From positions 434,001 through 498,000 of the forward strand of contig NZ_JUHH01000001.1 in NCBI RefSeq assembly GCF_000799735.1: 64,000 bases of DNA, in the 5' to 3' direction. How positions within the stretch are numbered: position 1 is the stretch's first letter; every line of letters begins with the position of its first letter. A program made the translations under genes and the position numbers. Under the pieces are notes generated by a model that worked only from the letters and a program-made list of their open reading frames with translations, was not told the DNA's origin and searched no databases. Positions 9,143-21,741 of the stretch are shown one piece after another. Origin of the DNA: Methylotenera sp. G11. Lineage in GTDB: Bacteria; Pseudomonadota; Gammaproteobacteria; Burkholderiales; Methylophilaceae.

Positions 9143-9490
9143 ATGAAAAAGAATTTTGCCTTTGTTTTTGCTGTACTGATGCTTGCCCTGATTTTATGGG
9201 GCTTGTTCTTTGAAAACAGCGCTACGACCATTATGATTAATGGTCAGGAGATTGCCGGACCGCTGAAAGGTGTGCTGGGAGCGGGCGGCCTGGTAGTTGC
9301 GCTGGTTGCCATGATTTGCCTTGCTATCCTGCTAATGCTGGCTTTTGCCGGAACCGGTGTGATCATTCTTGGCTGTTTTATTGTCGGTGCCGGAATCGTT
9401 ACAGCGTTCATGTTTCCTTTTTTATTCCCGGTGCTGATTCCATTAGCCCTGATCTGGGCTTTTGTTACCCTGGTGCGTAAAAAAAGCTGA
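9143..9490 (+). CDS. Small hydrophobic membrane protein of unknown function
   Basis: 115 residues from the ATG at 9143, which has a GGAG ribosome site seven bases upstream; a GTG at 9134 lies inside that site and is not the start. The protein begins MKKNFAFVFAVLML, a membrane segment, followed by a short polar stretch and then two or three closely packed hydrophobic segments rich in Gly, Ala, Ile and Leu, ending VRKKS (positive-inside). No catalytic motif was recognised. It is monocistronic and convergent with the next gene. I do not recognise the family. Confidence 0.6.
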   Translation: MKKNFAFVFAVLMLALILWGLFFENSATTIMINGQEIAGPLKGVLGAGGLVVALVAMICLAILLMLAFAGTGVIILGCFIVGAGIVTAFMFPFLFPVLIPLALIWAFVTLVRKKS

Positions 9491-9702
9491 TGCCGGCGAT
9501 TTGCCTTAGCCGGTCATGGCAATGCCCTTAAGTGTTCGCACGCATTTACCCTGGGCACGGATTTCATTACATTGCCAATAACGGTGGCACGCTATGCGGA
9601 GTTATTTTAATCAGATCAATGCTTCGCGATTTCCCCCTTTGGTGCCACCGTTTTTTGCTGGCGTCCGTGATGTGGCACTGTTTAGGGAGAAACTGCGGCC
9701 GG

Positions 9703-11256
9703 TTATCGCGCATATTTTGCAATAATGTCGGCATAGCGTGGCACGTTCCGTACCAATACTGAGTGATGGCTGTCTGCATAAACCAGCCGGAAGTCGCCGC
9801 GTACCCGCAGCAACTGCGACAGCGGCTCGTTGAGGCCGGTAATCACGTAATCAATATCGTACTTGTCGAATGCCTGTTCCCAGCCAGGCTGCACTTTGGC
9901 AATTTTCACGTATTCATTCACAAAGTCATCGCCATACATATCGGCACGTCCGTCGATGAAGACTTTCTGTTCCGGGCACAGGCGGTAGATGAGGTAGCCC
10001 CCGAAGTTATAGCTATTGAACATGTGCCCGCTGATGCCGGTACTTTTGATAAAGTCGGTAGCTTTCACCGGCAGTATTGCATTGATCTGGTTTTCAATCC
10101 TGGCGTTATAAACCGGATAGTATGCGGTCAGTCCAAGTGCTATGACTAATAATGACAGCCAGTTCAGCCAGTGTTCCCTATGGTTTATCTGTTTGCCGCT
10201 GCCTATCCACTTTTTATAGCACTGCAATAGCCTTGACTGATGCCAGGCCGCACAGGCGCCTTCCGGATTGATTCGTGCCGATGCGATGGCAATGAAAGGC
10301 ATGAGCGTCAATGTGGCCAGCGGTACATGCCGGATGGCGATAAACCCGAGCAGCATGAAGAATGTGGGAATAGCCAGCTCGGTCAGGTCGGGTTTGCGCG
10401 GCATGTAGGTGTATGAAATAAAGAATGCCAGCACGATAAGCAGGTAAGACCTTGTCCCCCAGTCCTGGAACCCGGGGCTTTTCCATTCGGATATCTGCCT
10501 GGTCACATCCATGCCTGCAACCTGAAAAGGATATAGCCAGTGACTTATAAACTCAGGATTGATCGCACTTGCTGCGATTGTAGCCGCCGCTGCAATGGTG
10601 AGTTGGCACAGCTGATGTTGCCTTTTTAAATCGTGAGTGTAAAAAATAAGGTAATTTGCCCATTCGCATACGGCAAACAGGCCAAAAAGCAGGATGCCTG
10701 CCAGGTAGCCGCCATGCGCATTGACCCAGATCACCATGAGCAGGGGCAGAATGAACAAATGACGGCTTGCCTGGGAGTATTTGTAATGCAGCAGGGCATA
10801 AAGAAAACTTGCAAAGAGTACGTAAGTCACCAGCTGCGGCCTGGGCGCAATGCCAAGGCCAAATGGTATGCAGGCAGCAAGCAACAGGCCGAACGCGATT
10901 GAAGGTGTTGCGCTAAAGCGTTTGAGTGTCAGGTAGGTGATGGCCAGTGCGGCCATGGCGAGTGAGGCTGTCAGCAGTTTGACTCCGAATGGCCCCAGCC
11001 AAACAAACATGCCGTAAAGCGCCACTTCAAATAACCATTCGTGCAGTACCCATGGCTGATTAAAGTGAGTAAACGAAAATATGTCACCCTGGGGCAGGGC
11101 GCCTAGCTTGACGATATATTCACCGGTTTTCAGGTGCCAGAAATAATCGAAGTCGGTCAGCGGGAGCAGTGTCACCAGCAACATGTACATCGAGATAAAA
11201 ACCAGCCCTCTCAGATTAAGAAGCTTGATTACATATTGCATGTATTGGTATCCCAT
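9703..11256 (-). CDS. Large polytopic membrane protein, GT-C glycosyltransferase-like
   Basis: 517 residues with about ten or more membrane segments and a C-terminal soluble domain (about 400-517). The first loop, after membrane segment 1, carries DFDYFWHLKTGEYI and then HEWLFEV: acidic residues in the first periplasmic loop of this kind are typical of GT-C-fold membrane glycosyltransferases, and I have seen this organisation in unnamed bacterial membrane proteins. The C-terminal part has FIDGRADMYG, which also recurs in that group. Start is the ATG at 11256 or the second at 11241; neither has a strong ribosome site. It stands alone. A glycolipid- or protein-glycosylation role is inference only. 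Confidence 0.6.
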   Translation of the reverse strand: MGYQYMQYVIKLLNLRGLVFISMYMLLVTLLPLTDFDYFWHLKTGEYIVKLGALPQGDIFSFTHFNQPWVLHEWLFEVALYGMFVWLGPFGVKLLTASLAMAALAITYLTLKRFSATPSIAFGLLLAACIPFGLGIAPRPQLVTYVLFASFLYALLHYKYSQASRHLFILPLLMVIWVNAHGGYLAGILLFGLFAVCEWANYLIFYTHDLKRQHQLCQLTIAAAATIAASAINPEFISHWLYPFQVAGMDVTRQISEWKSPGFQDWGTRSYLLIVLAFFISYTYMPRKPDLTELAIPTFFMLLGFIAIRHVPLATLTLMPFIAIASARINPEGACAAWHQSRLLQCYKKWIGSGKQINHREHWLNWLSLLVIALGLTAYYPVYNARIENQINAILPVKATDFIKSTGISGHMFNSYNFGGYLIYRLCPEQKVFIDGRADMYGDDFVNEYVKIAKVQPGWEQAFDKYDIDYVITGLNEPLSQLLRVRGDFRLVYADSHHSVLVRNVPRYADIIAKYAR

Positions 11257-11429
11257 TAAGCCATCGGTAATGGCGCGCTGCTATGCGCATCGATTCATTT
11301 AATCATAATCTTGCCGGTGCGTCTATTTGCGCTGGAGGCTGTGCTTGATGGCAGAGTGCGTTGTGCAGGGCGGTTAATGCGCCCGGTGCCGGTATGCTAA
11401 GTATGCTGTGGGATATTGGGCAGGTGATA

Positions 11430-11470
11430 AAAACAAAAAAACCAGTACATCACGCAAAGATGTGCTGGTT
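11430..11470 (-). terminator. Rho-independent terminator of the tRNA operon
   Basis: On the minus strand a 12-base stem (AACCAGCACATC paired with GATGTACTGGTT, one G-U pair) closes a 7-base loop and runs into a stretch of seven Ts. It lies 74 bases beyond the last tRNA-Glu, in the right orientation to end the tRNA transcript. Confidence 0.85.
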
Positions 11471-11543
11471 ATGTTTAGTTTAAACATGTTTGATACTGCG
11501 ACTTTCAAAATGACCGGAAACTGATAGTCATCACCGATGAAAG

Positions 11544-11619
11544 TGGCGTCCCCACGGGGATTCGAACCCCGGTCGCCTCCGTGAAAGGGAGGTGTCCTAG
11601 GCCTCTAGACGATGGGGAC
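11544..11619 (-). tRNA. tRNA-Glu (anticodon TTC), copy 2
   Basis: A 76-base cloverleaf on the minus strand, 5' end GTCCCCA at 11619, acceptor 3' strand TGGGGAC, discriminator G and encoded CCA at 11544-11546. The anticodon loop CTTTCAC gives TTC, and the T-loop is GTTCGAATC. It is identical to the copy at 11715-11790, including the CCA end. Last gene of the Ala-Glu-Glu operon. Confidence 0.96.
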
Positions 11620-11714
11620 CTTGAACATTTCTTTAAACCGTAACACACTTTTTTAGGCCAATATCACTGCTGTGATACAACGACTTCAAATCAAGTGCGC
11701 GTATTACTATATGA

Positions 11715-11790
11715 TGGCGTCCCCACGGGGATTCGAACCCCGGTCGCCTCCGTGAAAGGGAGGTGTCCTAGGCCTCTAGACGATGGGGAC
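11715..11790 (-). tRNA. tRNA-Glu (anticodon TTC), copy 1
   Basis: A 76-base cloverleaf, base-for-base the same as the copy at 11544-11619, with encoded CCA at 11715-11717. The 95-base spacer between the two copies is unlike the 99-base spacer before this one, so the duplication does not visibly extend beyond the tRNA. Confidence 0.96.
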
Positions 11791-11889
11791 CTAAGAATTT
11801 ACCGCTTAACCAAACATTACTGCTCAGTAACTGCAAGTGCAGCATTTTACTACAATCTACTGACAAATCGAAGCGATTTTTAACAATTT

Positions 11890-11965
<76 letters not shown>

Positions 11966-12015
11966 AAATCTACATCGTTTCCGCTTTGAATCTATCGCGG
12001 TGTCAGCGAGGCGCC

Positions 12016-12044
12016 ATATTAAAGATGGGCGCGGCGCTTGTCAA
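12016..12044 (-). promoter_or_regulatory. Sigma-70 promoter of the tRNA operon
   Basis: On the minus strand -35 TTGACA (12039-12044), a 17-base spacer and -10 TAATAT (12016-12021), followed by a GC-rich stretch (GGCGCC) between the -10 box and the start site. A GC-rich discriminator is typical of stable-RNA promoters under stringent control. It lies about 50 bases before tRNA-Ala. Confidence 0.8.
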
Positions 12045-12137
12045 TCACTTTCATTCTATATTTGCTTAAATTTCCCAAGCTGGAATTATCAAGCCGTTAC
12101 ATCAGCCGGTTTAGTCCTGCTGGCTTGGGTTACGGGT

Positions 12138-12584
12138 TTAACCGCGAATGTTGGATTGGCTTTCAAACTGCGTTAACTCTACGCGAGGTTGCGGCTGCCA
12201 TCCGGCTTTGCGGTGCTCGGCAATTACGTTGGTGAATACACCGCCACGCACGAAGAATTTCGCTGTTACGCGCATGAATTTTGGCTGCGTGACCGCTACC
12301 AGGTCATCAAGAATGCGGTTGGTTACAGCTTCGTGGAAGCAGCCTTCATCGCGGAATGACCACATATACAGCTTCAGGCTCTTCAGTTCTACGCAGGTCT
12401 GGTCTGGAATGTAATCCAGGTAGATCACGGCGAAGTCAGGCTGGCCTGTTTTCGGGCACAGGCAGGTAAATTCCGGGATTTCCATATGAATATGAAAGTC
12501 GCGGTTTGGGTTCGGATTCTCAAAAGTTTCCAGGGTTTTAGTGGGTTGCGCGGTGGGCTTCGCGCCTAATGATTGATCGCTCAT
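12138..12584 (-). CDS. queF: NADPH-dependent 7-cyano-7-deazaguanine reductase (preQ0 reductase)
   Basis: 148 residues, the length of the short (YkvM-type, unimodular) QueF. It carries [14 protein letters not shown], whose cysteine forms the thioimide with preQ0, the QueF motif [16 protein letters not shown] for NADPH, and [13 protein letters not shown]. It reduces preQ0 to preQ1 in the cytoplasm for queuosine modification of tRNA. It is transcribed divergently from smc. A promoter with TATAAT is seen at 12618-12646. No preQ1 riboswitch was found in the leader. Confidence 0.95.
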   Translation of the reverse strand: MSDQSLGAKPTAQPTKTLETFENPNPNRDFHIHMEIPEFTCLCPKTGQPDFAVIYLDYIPDQTCVELKSLKLYMWSFRDEGCFHEAVTNRILDDLVAVTQPKFMRVTAKFFVRGGVFTNVIAEHRKAGWQPQPRVELTQFESQSNIRG

Positions 12585-12617
12585 GATGGATGTGCTGCTT
12601 TTTGCTTAAAAAACGTT

Positions 12618-12646
12618 ATTATAACGCTTAAGGGCGCTTCTATAAA
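12618..12646 (-). promoter_or_regulatory. Probable queF promoter within a palindrome
   Basis: On the minus strand -10 TATAAT (12618-12623) and a weak -35 TTTATA (12641-12646), spacer 17. The -10 box sits inside the perfect 13-base palindrome CGTTAT-A-ATAACG (12614-12626), so a repressor site is possible. Confidence 0.45.
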
Positions 12647-12785
12647 TGCAGAGTTTTGGGATGTATTGCTTACCTTAACCGCATAAAGCCGCCGTGTGCC
12701 CAGGATATCGGGTTATAGAAGCATGTTTGATAATTCAAACAAAATAATTCAAATAAAAAACTCTACTGGCCTTTATATCTTAACT

Positions 12786-15700
12786 TTGCGTTTAACTCAT
12801 TTAAAATTAGCCGGATTCAAATCATTTGTTGATCCAACAACGCTGCATATTCATGGGCAGCGCGTCGGCATCGTCGGGCCAAATGGCTGCGGTAAATCCA
12901 ACGTGATGGAGTCGGTGCGCTGGGTACTTGGTGAATCTTCCGCCAGGGAGATGCGTGCTGATGCGATGGATGCGGTCATCTTTAACGGTTCCGGCAACCG
13001 TAAATCCATTTCTCGGGCCAGTGTCGAACTCGTGTTTGATAACAGCATGGGCAGTGCCGGCGGGGAGTGGTCGCAATATGCCGAGATTTCGGTCAAGCGC
13101 GTCATCGAACGTGATAAAGGCTCTACTTACTATATCAATAATACCGTCGTGCGCCGCCGGGATGTAGCTGACCTGTTTCTGGGTACAGGGCTGGGCGGGC
13201 GCGCTTATGCCATCATTGGCCAAAATACCATTAGCCGTATCGTTGAGGCCAGGCCGGAAGAAATGCGCGTGTTTTTGGAAGAAGCCGCCGGCATCACCAA
13301 ATATAAAGAGCGCAGACGCGAGACAGAACTGCGTTTGCGTGATACCCGGGATAATCTGACGCGGGTAGAGGACGTGCTGCGTGAGCTTGATAAACAGATT
13401 CTGCGCTTGCAGTCCCAGGCAGTTGTTGCGGCTGAATACCATCGTTTGCAAGCGGCCTTAAGCCTTACCCAAGGCCAGATATGGCTGTTGAAGAAGCGTG
13501 AAGCCAGTGCCGGCTGGGAAAAAGCCGGGCGCATTGTTGAAAAACTGGTAAATGAGCTGGAAGCGAAAACTGCCAATTTGCGCAGTAGCGAGAATGCGCT
13601 GGAAACGGCCAGGCAGCAGCATATTGCTGCCACTGAAGCCGTCAATGCCGCACAAGCCTCATATTATGAGGCGAATGCAACAGTTTCAACACTCGAAAAC
13701 CAGGTCAGGAGTACTGCGGATGCGCGAGATCGCATGCAGCAGCAGTTACAGCAGCTGCTTAGCCAGCTGGAGAGAAATGCTGCACAGCATGCAAATGTTG
13801 AAAGCAGCTTGCTGGAGGCAGGCAATAAATTGCTGGCAGCAAATGCTGATTTGGATTCGGCTGAATCGCTCACATTGGCCGCACGAGATGCTTTGACTGC
13901 TCACACAAAGCAATACCATGCCGCCCTCGCGGACTTTAACGCCAGCCAGTCAAGCTGGCTGGAATCAGAGCAAAGGCTGCGACTGGAGCAGGCCAATATC
14001 GGTCACGTTACCCGTGCAATCAACGACATGACAGAGCAGTTGAAGCGATTGCGGCAGAATTTATCTGCGCTGGAAATTCCCGCTAATGAATCGCTTGTTG
14101 AAAAGCAAGCGCAACTGGAAGTGCTGGAAGCCGAGGTTAAAGCCGCAGAAGCCAGGATTTCGGATATGCTTGAAAATGAAGCCGCAATCCGGGAAGCCAT
14201 CAAAACCGCACGTGAGTATGTACATGAGCAGCAGCGTAGCCAGCATGTGCTGGAAGCTGAAATCAACTCCTTGTCAAAAATTCAGCAAGCGATGCATGAT
14301 GCGAACAATGAAGCTGCTTTAGCTTCATGGCTGAAACAATCCGGGCTGAATAACAACGCGCGCATCTGGCAGCTGATTGGTATTCAATCCGGCTGGGAGA
14401 CAGCGCTGGAATCGGTTTTAGGTAGCCGGCTCAATGCTTTGGTGCATAAGGCGCAGCCTGAAACCAGGCCGCCAACTGCGCTTAGTGTCGCTTTCAGCCG
14501 CGGCGAGATTCATCATGCGGCAGTAAATGCCCATGGATATTCGCCGATACACTCCGTGATTGAGCGGATAGATGCTACCTGCCAGGCCGTGTTGCATGAC
14601 TGGCTCGCAGGTGTATATCTGTTGACGGACGATATGAGCCCGGCTGCTGCCAGCCAACAGCTTAACCAGGGGGAGTGCCTGGTCAACCGGCATGGTGATA
14701 TTTACACACGCAACAGCGTTGATTATTTTGGAGCGCAGTCGTTGCTGCATGGCGTGCTCGAACGTCAGGCAAGGCTGGAGCTGTTGCAGCGACAGTTGCC
14801 TGAGCATCAGCAACGGTTAGCCGCCGCAGCCAGCCAGTTGACGCAGCTGGAGGCAGAGTTGCAGGAGTCCCGTACGAGCCAGCATACCGGGCAGCAGCAC
14901 CTGAAAAGTATCACTCAGCAGGCGCATCAGCTGAATTTAAACCTGCAGCAATTAAAACAGCAGCAGCTAAGTGCGCTTCAGCGTAAAGACATGCTGGAAA
15001 CAGACAGTGTTCATGCCAGCAAAAAACTTGAAAGCCTGCAAACTGAAAAGTCGCTTAAAGAAGCACAGGTTGCCGGGATCAATGCGGATTTATCACAGAT
15101 GCAGACGCTGAAATCTGCCAATGAACTTAATAAGAAACAGGCTGAAAAACAGCTTAATGCAACGCGCAGTGAGTTGCAGGCGCTGGAGCGTGCTCACCAG
15201 GAAAAAGCATTCAATATAAAACTTATTCAAAATAATATCAAAGAGTTGGAATCAAAAATTCAATTCTTACATGAAGAAAAATCCAGCCTCAGGATTCGTG
15301 GTGATGAGCTGGAAACTGCACTGACTGTGACACCGATGGAAACGCTGAAAGCAAACCTGGAAGCTGCGTTAAACGTGAAGCATGCCTGCGAGGATGGGCT
15401 TGCTGCAGCGCGCAATGCATTGGCTGAATGCCAGGAAGCTTTAATGCAGCAGGAGCGCACACGCCTGCAGAATGAGCAGATGCTGCACCCGGTCAGGGAT
15501 AAGCTTGAAGCCGGCCGGCTCAATGAGCAGGAAGCGCGGCTGCATTTCGAGCAGTGTCAGGCCGGGCTTGCATCCTGCGGAATGGATGAAGCTGTGCTGG
15601 CAGATAGCTTGCAGCAGCACCAGAACCAGCCGAAAACCGGCGACCTGGAAAGCATGAAAGGTAAACTGGAGGCTGACATCGAGGCATTAGGGGCGGTGAA

Positions 15701-16301
15701 CCTGGCTGCCATTGATGAGCTGGCGTCTGAGCAGACCCGTAAACAGTACCTTGATAGCCAGTGTCTTGATTTAACCGATGCAAGCCAGACATTGGAAGAT
15801 GCAATCCGCAAAATAGACCGGGAAACAAGGAGCCGTCTGCAGGCGACTTTCGATGAAGCCAATCTGCATTTCAATGAGCTGTTCACGACCTTGTTCGGGG
15901 GCGGCCAGGCCAGGCTGGTGCTGCTTGGGGATGAAATCCTGGATACGGGCATGCAGGTGTTTGCACAGCCGCCCGGCAAGAAAAACAGCACCATTCAGCT
16001 GTTATCGGGCGGTGAGAAAGCGTTAACGGCGCTTGCCCTGGTGTTTGCCTTCTTCAGGCTTAATCCAGCCCCATTCTGCCTCATGGATGAAGTCGATGCG
16101 CCGCTGGATGACAGCAATACCGAGCGCTTTTGTGCCATGGTGAAAAAAATGTCGGAAAGAACGCAGTTTTTATATGTAAGTCATAATAAAATTACGATGG
16201 AAATGGCGCAGCAATTGATAGGTGTTACTATGCAGGAGTCTGGAGTTTCGCGTATCGTTGATGTAGATATGGATGCCGCAGTGCTAATGGCTGAGGCGTG
16301 A
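12786..16301 (+). CDS. smc: Chromosome segregation ATPase SMC
   Basis: 1171 residues from a TTG at 12786, which gives the usual SMC start RLTHLKLAGFKSFV. The longer reading from 12696 or from ATG 12723 adds a tail unlike the family, though a TTG start without a clear ribosome site leaves this open. Head domain with Walker A GPNGCGKSN near residues 31-39 and the R-loop; long coiled coils (about 170-490 and 660-1000); a hinge (about 500-650); C-terminal head with the signature LSGGEKALTALAL and Walker B CLMDEVDAPLDD, then a D-loop and switch His. The ATPase folds and segregates the chromosome, normally with ScpA and ScpB, which are not in this window. It is followed by zipA and ligA, a common betaproteobacterial order. 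Confidence 0.96.
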   Translation: MRLTHLKLAGFKSFVDPTTLHIHGQRVGIVGPNGCGKSNVMESVRWVLGESSAREMRADAMDAVIFNGSGNRKSISRASVELVFDNSMGSAGGEWSQYAEISVKRVIERDKGSTYYINNTVVRRRDVADLFLGTGLGGRAYAIIGQNTISRIVEARPEEMRVFLEEAAGITKYKERRRETELRLRDTRDNLTRVEDVLRELDKQILRLQSQAVVAAEYHRLQAALSLTQGQIWLLKKREASAGWEKAGRIVEKLVNELEAKTANLRSSENALETARQQHIAATEAVNAAQASYYEANATVSTLENQVRSTADARDRMQQQLQQLLSQLERNAAQHANVESSLLEAGNKLLAANADLDSAESLTLAARDALTAHTKQYHAALADFNASQSSWLESEQRLRLEQANIGHVTRAINDMTEQLKRLRQNLSALEIPANESLVEKQAQLEVLEAEVKAAEARISDMLENEAAIREAIKTAREYVHEQQRSQHVLEAEINSLSKIQQAMHDANNEAALASWLKQSGLNNNARIWQLIGIQSGWETALESVLGSRLNALVHKAQPETRPPTALSVAFSRGEIHHAAVNAHGYSPIHSVIERIDATCQAVLHDWLAGVYLLTDDMSPAAASQQLNQGECLVNRHGDIYTRNSVDYFGAQSLLHGVLERQARLELLQRQLPEHQQRLAAAASQLTQLEAELQESRTSQHTGQQHLKSITQQAHQLNLNLQQLKQQQLSALQRKDMLETDSVHASKKLESLQTEKSLKEAQVAGINADLSQMQTLKSANELNKKQAEKQLNATRSELQALERAHQEKAFNIKLIQNNIKELESKIQFLHEEKSSLRIRGDELETALTVTPMETLKANLEAALNVKHACEDGLAAARNALAECQEALMQQERTRLQNEQMLHPVRDKLEAGRLNEQEARLHFEQCQAGLASCGMDEAVLADSLQQHQNQPKTGDLESMKGKLEADIEALGAVNLAAIDELASEQTRKQYLDSQCLDLTDASQTLEDAIRKIDRETRSRLQATFDEANLHFNELFTTLFGGGQARLVLLGDEILDTGMQVFAQPPGKKNSTIQLLSGGEKALTALALVFAFFRLNPAPFCLMDEVDAPLDDSNTERFCAMVKKMSERTQFLYVSHNKITMEMAQQLIGVTMQESGVSRIVDVDMDAAVLMAEA

Positions 16302-16344
16302 ATCCTCGGTATATAAATCCTCGGTAGTTGAAATATAGTTGAAA
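16301..16344. repeat. Two short direct repeats between smc and zipA
   Basis: AATCCTCGGTA occurs at 16301-16311 and 16316-16326, and AGTTGAAA at 16326-16333 and 16337-16344. They fill most of the smc-zipA spacer and look like small slippage duplications. No function is apparent. Confidence 0.7.
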
Positions 16345-16355
16345 GTTTAATGTAA

Positions 16356-19852
<3,497 letters not shown>

Positions 19853-19855
19853 ACA

Positions 19856-20671
19856 ATGGAAAATAATCACTATCATCAATATTTGGACGCCGTCATTGAA
19901 ATTGCCAAAAATGCAGGCGAAGCGATTATGAAGGTGTATGAAACAGATTTTGATGTAGAAAATAAATCTGATAATTCACCTTTGACACAGGCTGACCTGG
20001 CGGCACATAATCTGATCGTGAGCTCATTGAAACGGCTGACGCCTGACATCCCTATCCTGTCCGAAGAATCGGAAACGATAGATGCTGATGTGCGCAATTC
20101 CTGGCAGCTATATTGGCTGATCGATCCGCTGGATGGCACGCGCGAGTTCGTAAAACGTAACGGGGAGTTTACGGTCAACATTGCCTTGATCGACAGGCAT
20201 TCTCCGGTCATAGGCGTGGTGTATGCGCCGGCGACAGATTTGCTGTATTTTGCATCTTTGGGGCATGGCGCTTTCAAGCAGGCTAAAAATTATGCGGCTT
20301 TTCAGATCCATACCAGGCCGTTTAATATCGAGAAACTTATCGTGGCCGGCAGCCGCTCCCACAGCGACCATCAGGTCCAGCGCTTTCTCAATAATATCCA
20401 TGTTGAAACCGGTGCTGTCCCTGAACTTATCAGCATGGGAAGTTCTCTAAAAATCTGCCTGGTTGCGCAAGGCTCGGCGGATGTATACCCAAGGCTTGGA
20501 CCAACCTCGGAGTGGGATACGGCTGCAGCGCATTGCATACTGAAGGAAGCCGGTGGGGATATCGTTGATGAGGCAGGGCGCCAGCTGCGTTATAACACCA
20601 AGCAATCATTATTGAATCCCCATTTCTTTGCGACCGTTCAGAAGTCATTCAACTGGTCTGAGTTTTTATAA
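19856..20671 (+). CDS. cysQ: 3'(2'),5'-bisphosphate nucleotidase CysQ
   Basis: 271 residues of the inositol-monophosphatase superfamily. Metal-binding motifs: EESE (near 60), WLIDPLDGTREF (near 84-95, the DPLDGT signature) and the C-terminal TSEWDTAAAHCI. The pattern FVKRNGEFTVNIALI is typical of CysQ rather than SuhB. It removes the 3'-phosphate from PAP, the by-product of sulfate activation. The gene begins three bases after the ligA stop, so the two are probably co-transcribed. Confidence 0.9.
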   Translation: MENNHYHQYLDAVIEIAKNAGEAIMKVYETDFDVENKSDNSPLTQADLAAHNLIVSSLKRLTPDIPILSEESETIDADVRNSWQLYWLIDPLDGTREFVKRNGEFTVNIALIDRHSPVIGVVYAPATDLLYFASLGHGAFKQAKNYAAFQIHTRPFNIEKLIVAGSRSHSDHQVQRFLNNIHVETGAVPELISMGSSLKICLVAQGSADVYPRLGPTSEWDTAAAHCILKEAGGDIVDEAGRQLRYNTKQSLLNPHFFATVQKSFNWSEFL

Positions 20672-20710
20672 ACACGCATGCAGCTGCTGCATTTAACTTA
20701 AAGAATATTG

Positions 20711-21622
20711 ATGAACATGAAACTGCAATTAACGCTAACGACTTTAATTACTGCATTGTATTTTAATAATGTTTATGCAATTTCTGATGATGCGTATGCC
20801 TGCAATAAGGCCTATGAGCAGGGGGATTTTTCTACTGCATCTACATTGGCAGGCAAAGCATTGAGCGTCAATAGCCGGGATCGTGATGCCTTGCTTTGCC
20901 AGGGGCGTACCTATAGTGCACAAGGTGATTTGAAGTCTGCGTTAAGCGCTTTCAAATCCGCCGAAAAGTTTTCTTCCGATGCATTCGAAAAGACGATTGT
21001 TGCACTGGTCACTGGCCATGCCTATAAAAATGCCGGCCAATACGAACAGGCCATTGCCAGTTACCAGGAAAGCCTGAAACAGGCAGGGCTTGCAAAAAGC
21101 AAAGCGTTTGAGCGTGTGTCACATATCGGTATCGGTAATGCACACTTTGAAACCAAGCAGTATCCTTTAGCGCTGGAATCTTATTTAACCGCAACAAAAC
21201 TGGATGCTAATGATAATGAGCGCGGTGAAAGTTTTGAAGATATTGCGGAGACTTATCACCTGATGAATCAGCATGACCTTGCACTTGAGTACCAGATCAA
21301 AGCTTACTTTATGCACCAGAAATCGGGCACTCCGGACCAGTTTGCACATTCCAGCATTGAACTTGGCCGTTATTATGCGGCTGCCAGGAACTATGCCAGT
21401 GCAGAAAACACCCTGAATAAAATCATCAAGTTTGCCAATGAGCAGGGTGGTGCTTACTATGAAGCTCAGGGCAGCTATGTGCTGGCACAGGTCAAGGCCG
21501 CCCGCGGAGACATGCAGTCGGCAAAAGCGCTGGTCGAAAAAGCCAGGCTGATCGCTAAAAATACCAATGATCCGGCATTGGATGAAGAAATCACAAAAGA
21601 AACCCAGAATTTAATTCAATAA
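20711..21622 (+). CDS. Periplasmic TPR-repeat protein
   Basis: 303 residues from the ATG at 20711 (a TTG at 20708 adds one residue). A signal peptide (MKLQLTLTTLITALYF...VYA, cleavage after about residue 23) is followed by six or so tetratricopeptide repeats over the rest of the protein; good units are seen around YEQGDFSTASTLAGKAL, AYKNAGQYEQAIASYQESL and YYAAARNYASAENTLNKI. Presumably a periplasmic scaffold. No enzymatic motif. The partner is unknown; it lies between cysQ and msrPQ without clear coupling to either. Confidence 0.75.
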   Translation: MNMKLQLTLTTLITALYFNNVYAISDDAYACNKAYEQGDFSTASTLAGKALSVNSRDRDALLCQGRTYSAQGDLKSALSAFKSAEKFSSDAFEKTIVALVTGHAYKNAGQYEQAIASYQESLKQAGLAKSKAFERVSHIGIGNAHFETKQYPLALESYLTATKLDANDNERGESFEDIAETYHLMNQHDLALEYQIKAYFMHQKSGTPDQFAHSSIELGRYYAAARNYASAENTLNKIIKFANEQGGAYYEAQGSYVLAQVKAARGDMQSAKALVEKARLIAKNTNDPALDEEITKETQNLIQ

Positions 21623-21696
21623 AATTTTATTAAATCACCCTGTAATTTTGTAAGGAACTGACTGGCTGTTTGACTAACTAACGTTATCAATGAGCT

Positions 21697-21727
21697 TGAT
21701 GGGTAATGGCCTGACGGCTATCCATCA
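21697..21727 (+). other. Hairpin in the msrP leader
   Basis: A 9-base imperfect stem (TGATGGGTA with TATCCATCA, one G-U pair) encloses a small inner GCC/GGC stem. It ends four bases before the AAGG ribosome site and 15 bases before the msrP start, so it could affect translation or mark transcript processing. Confidence 0.35.
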
Positions 21728-21741
21728 TTTAAGGTTACGCC

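Noticed and set aside
12585-12695. preQ1 riboswitch before queF
   Set aside because: No ACCCT/AAAAAACTA-type pattern or pseudoknot elements were found in the leader.
12822-13451. Minus-strand reading frame of 209 codons inside smc
   Set aside because: Antisense shadow of the SMC head domain, which carries Walker A and other conserved residues.
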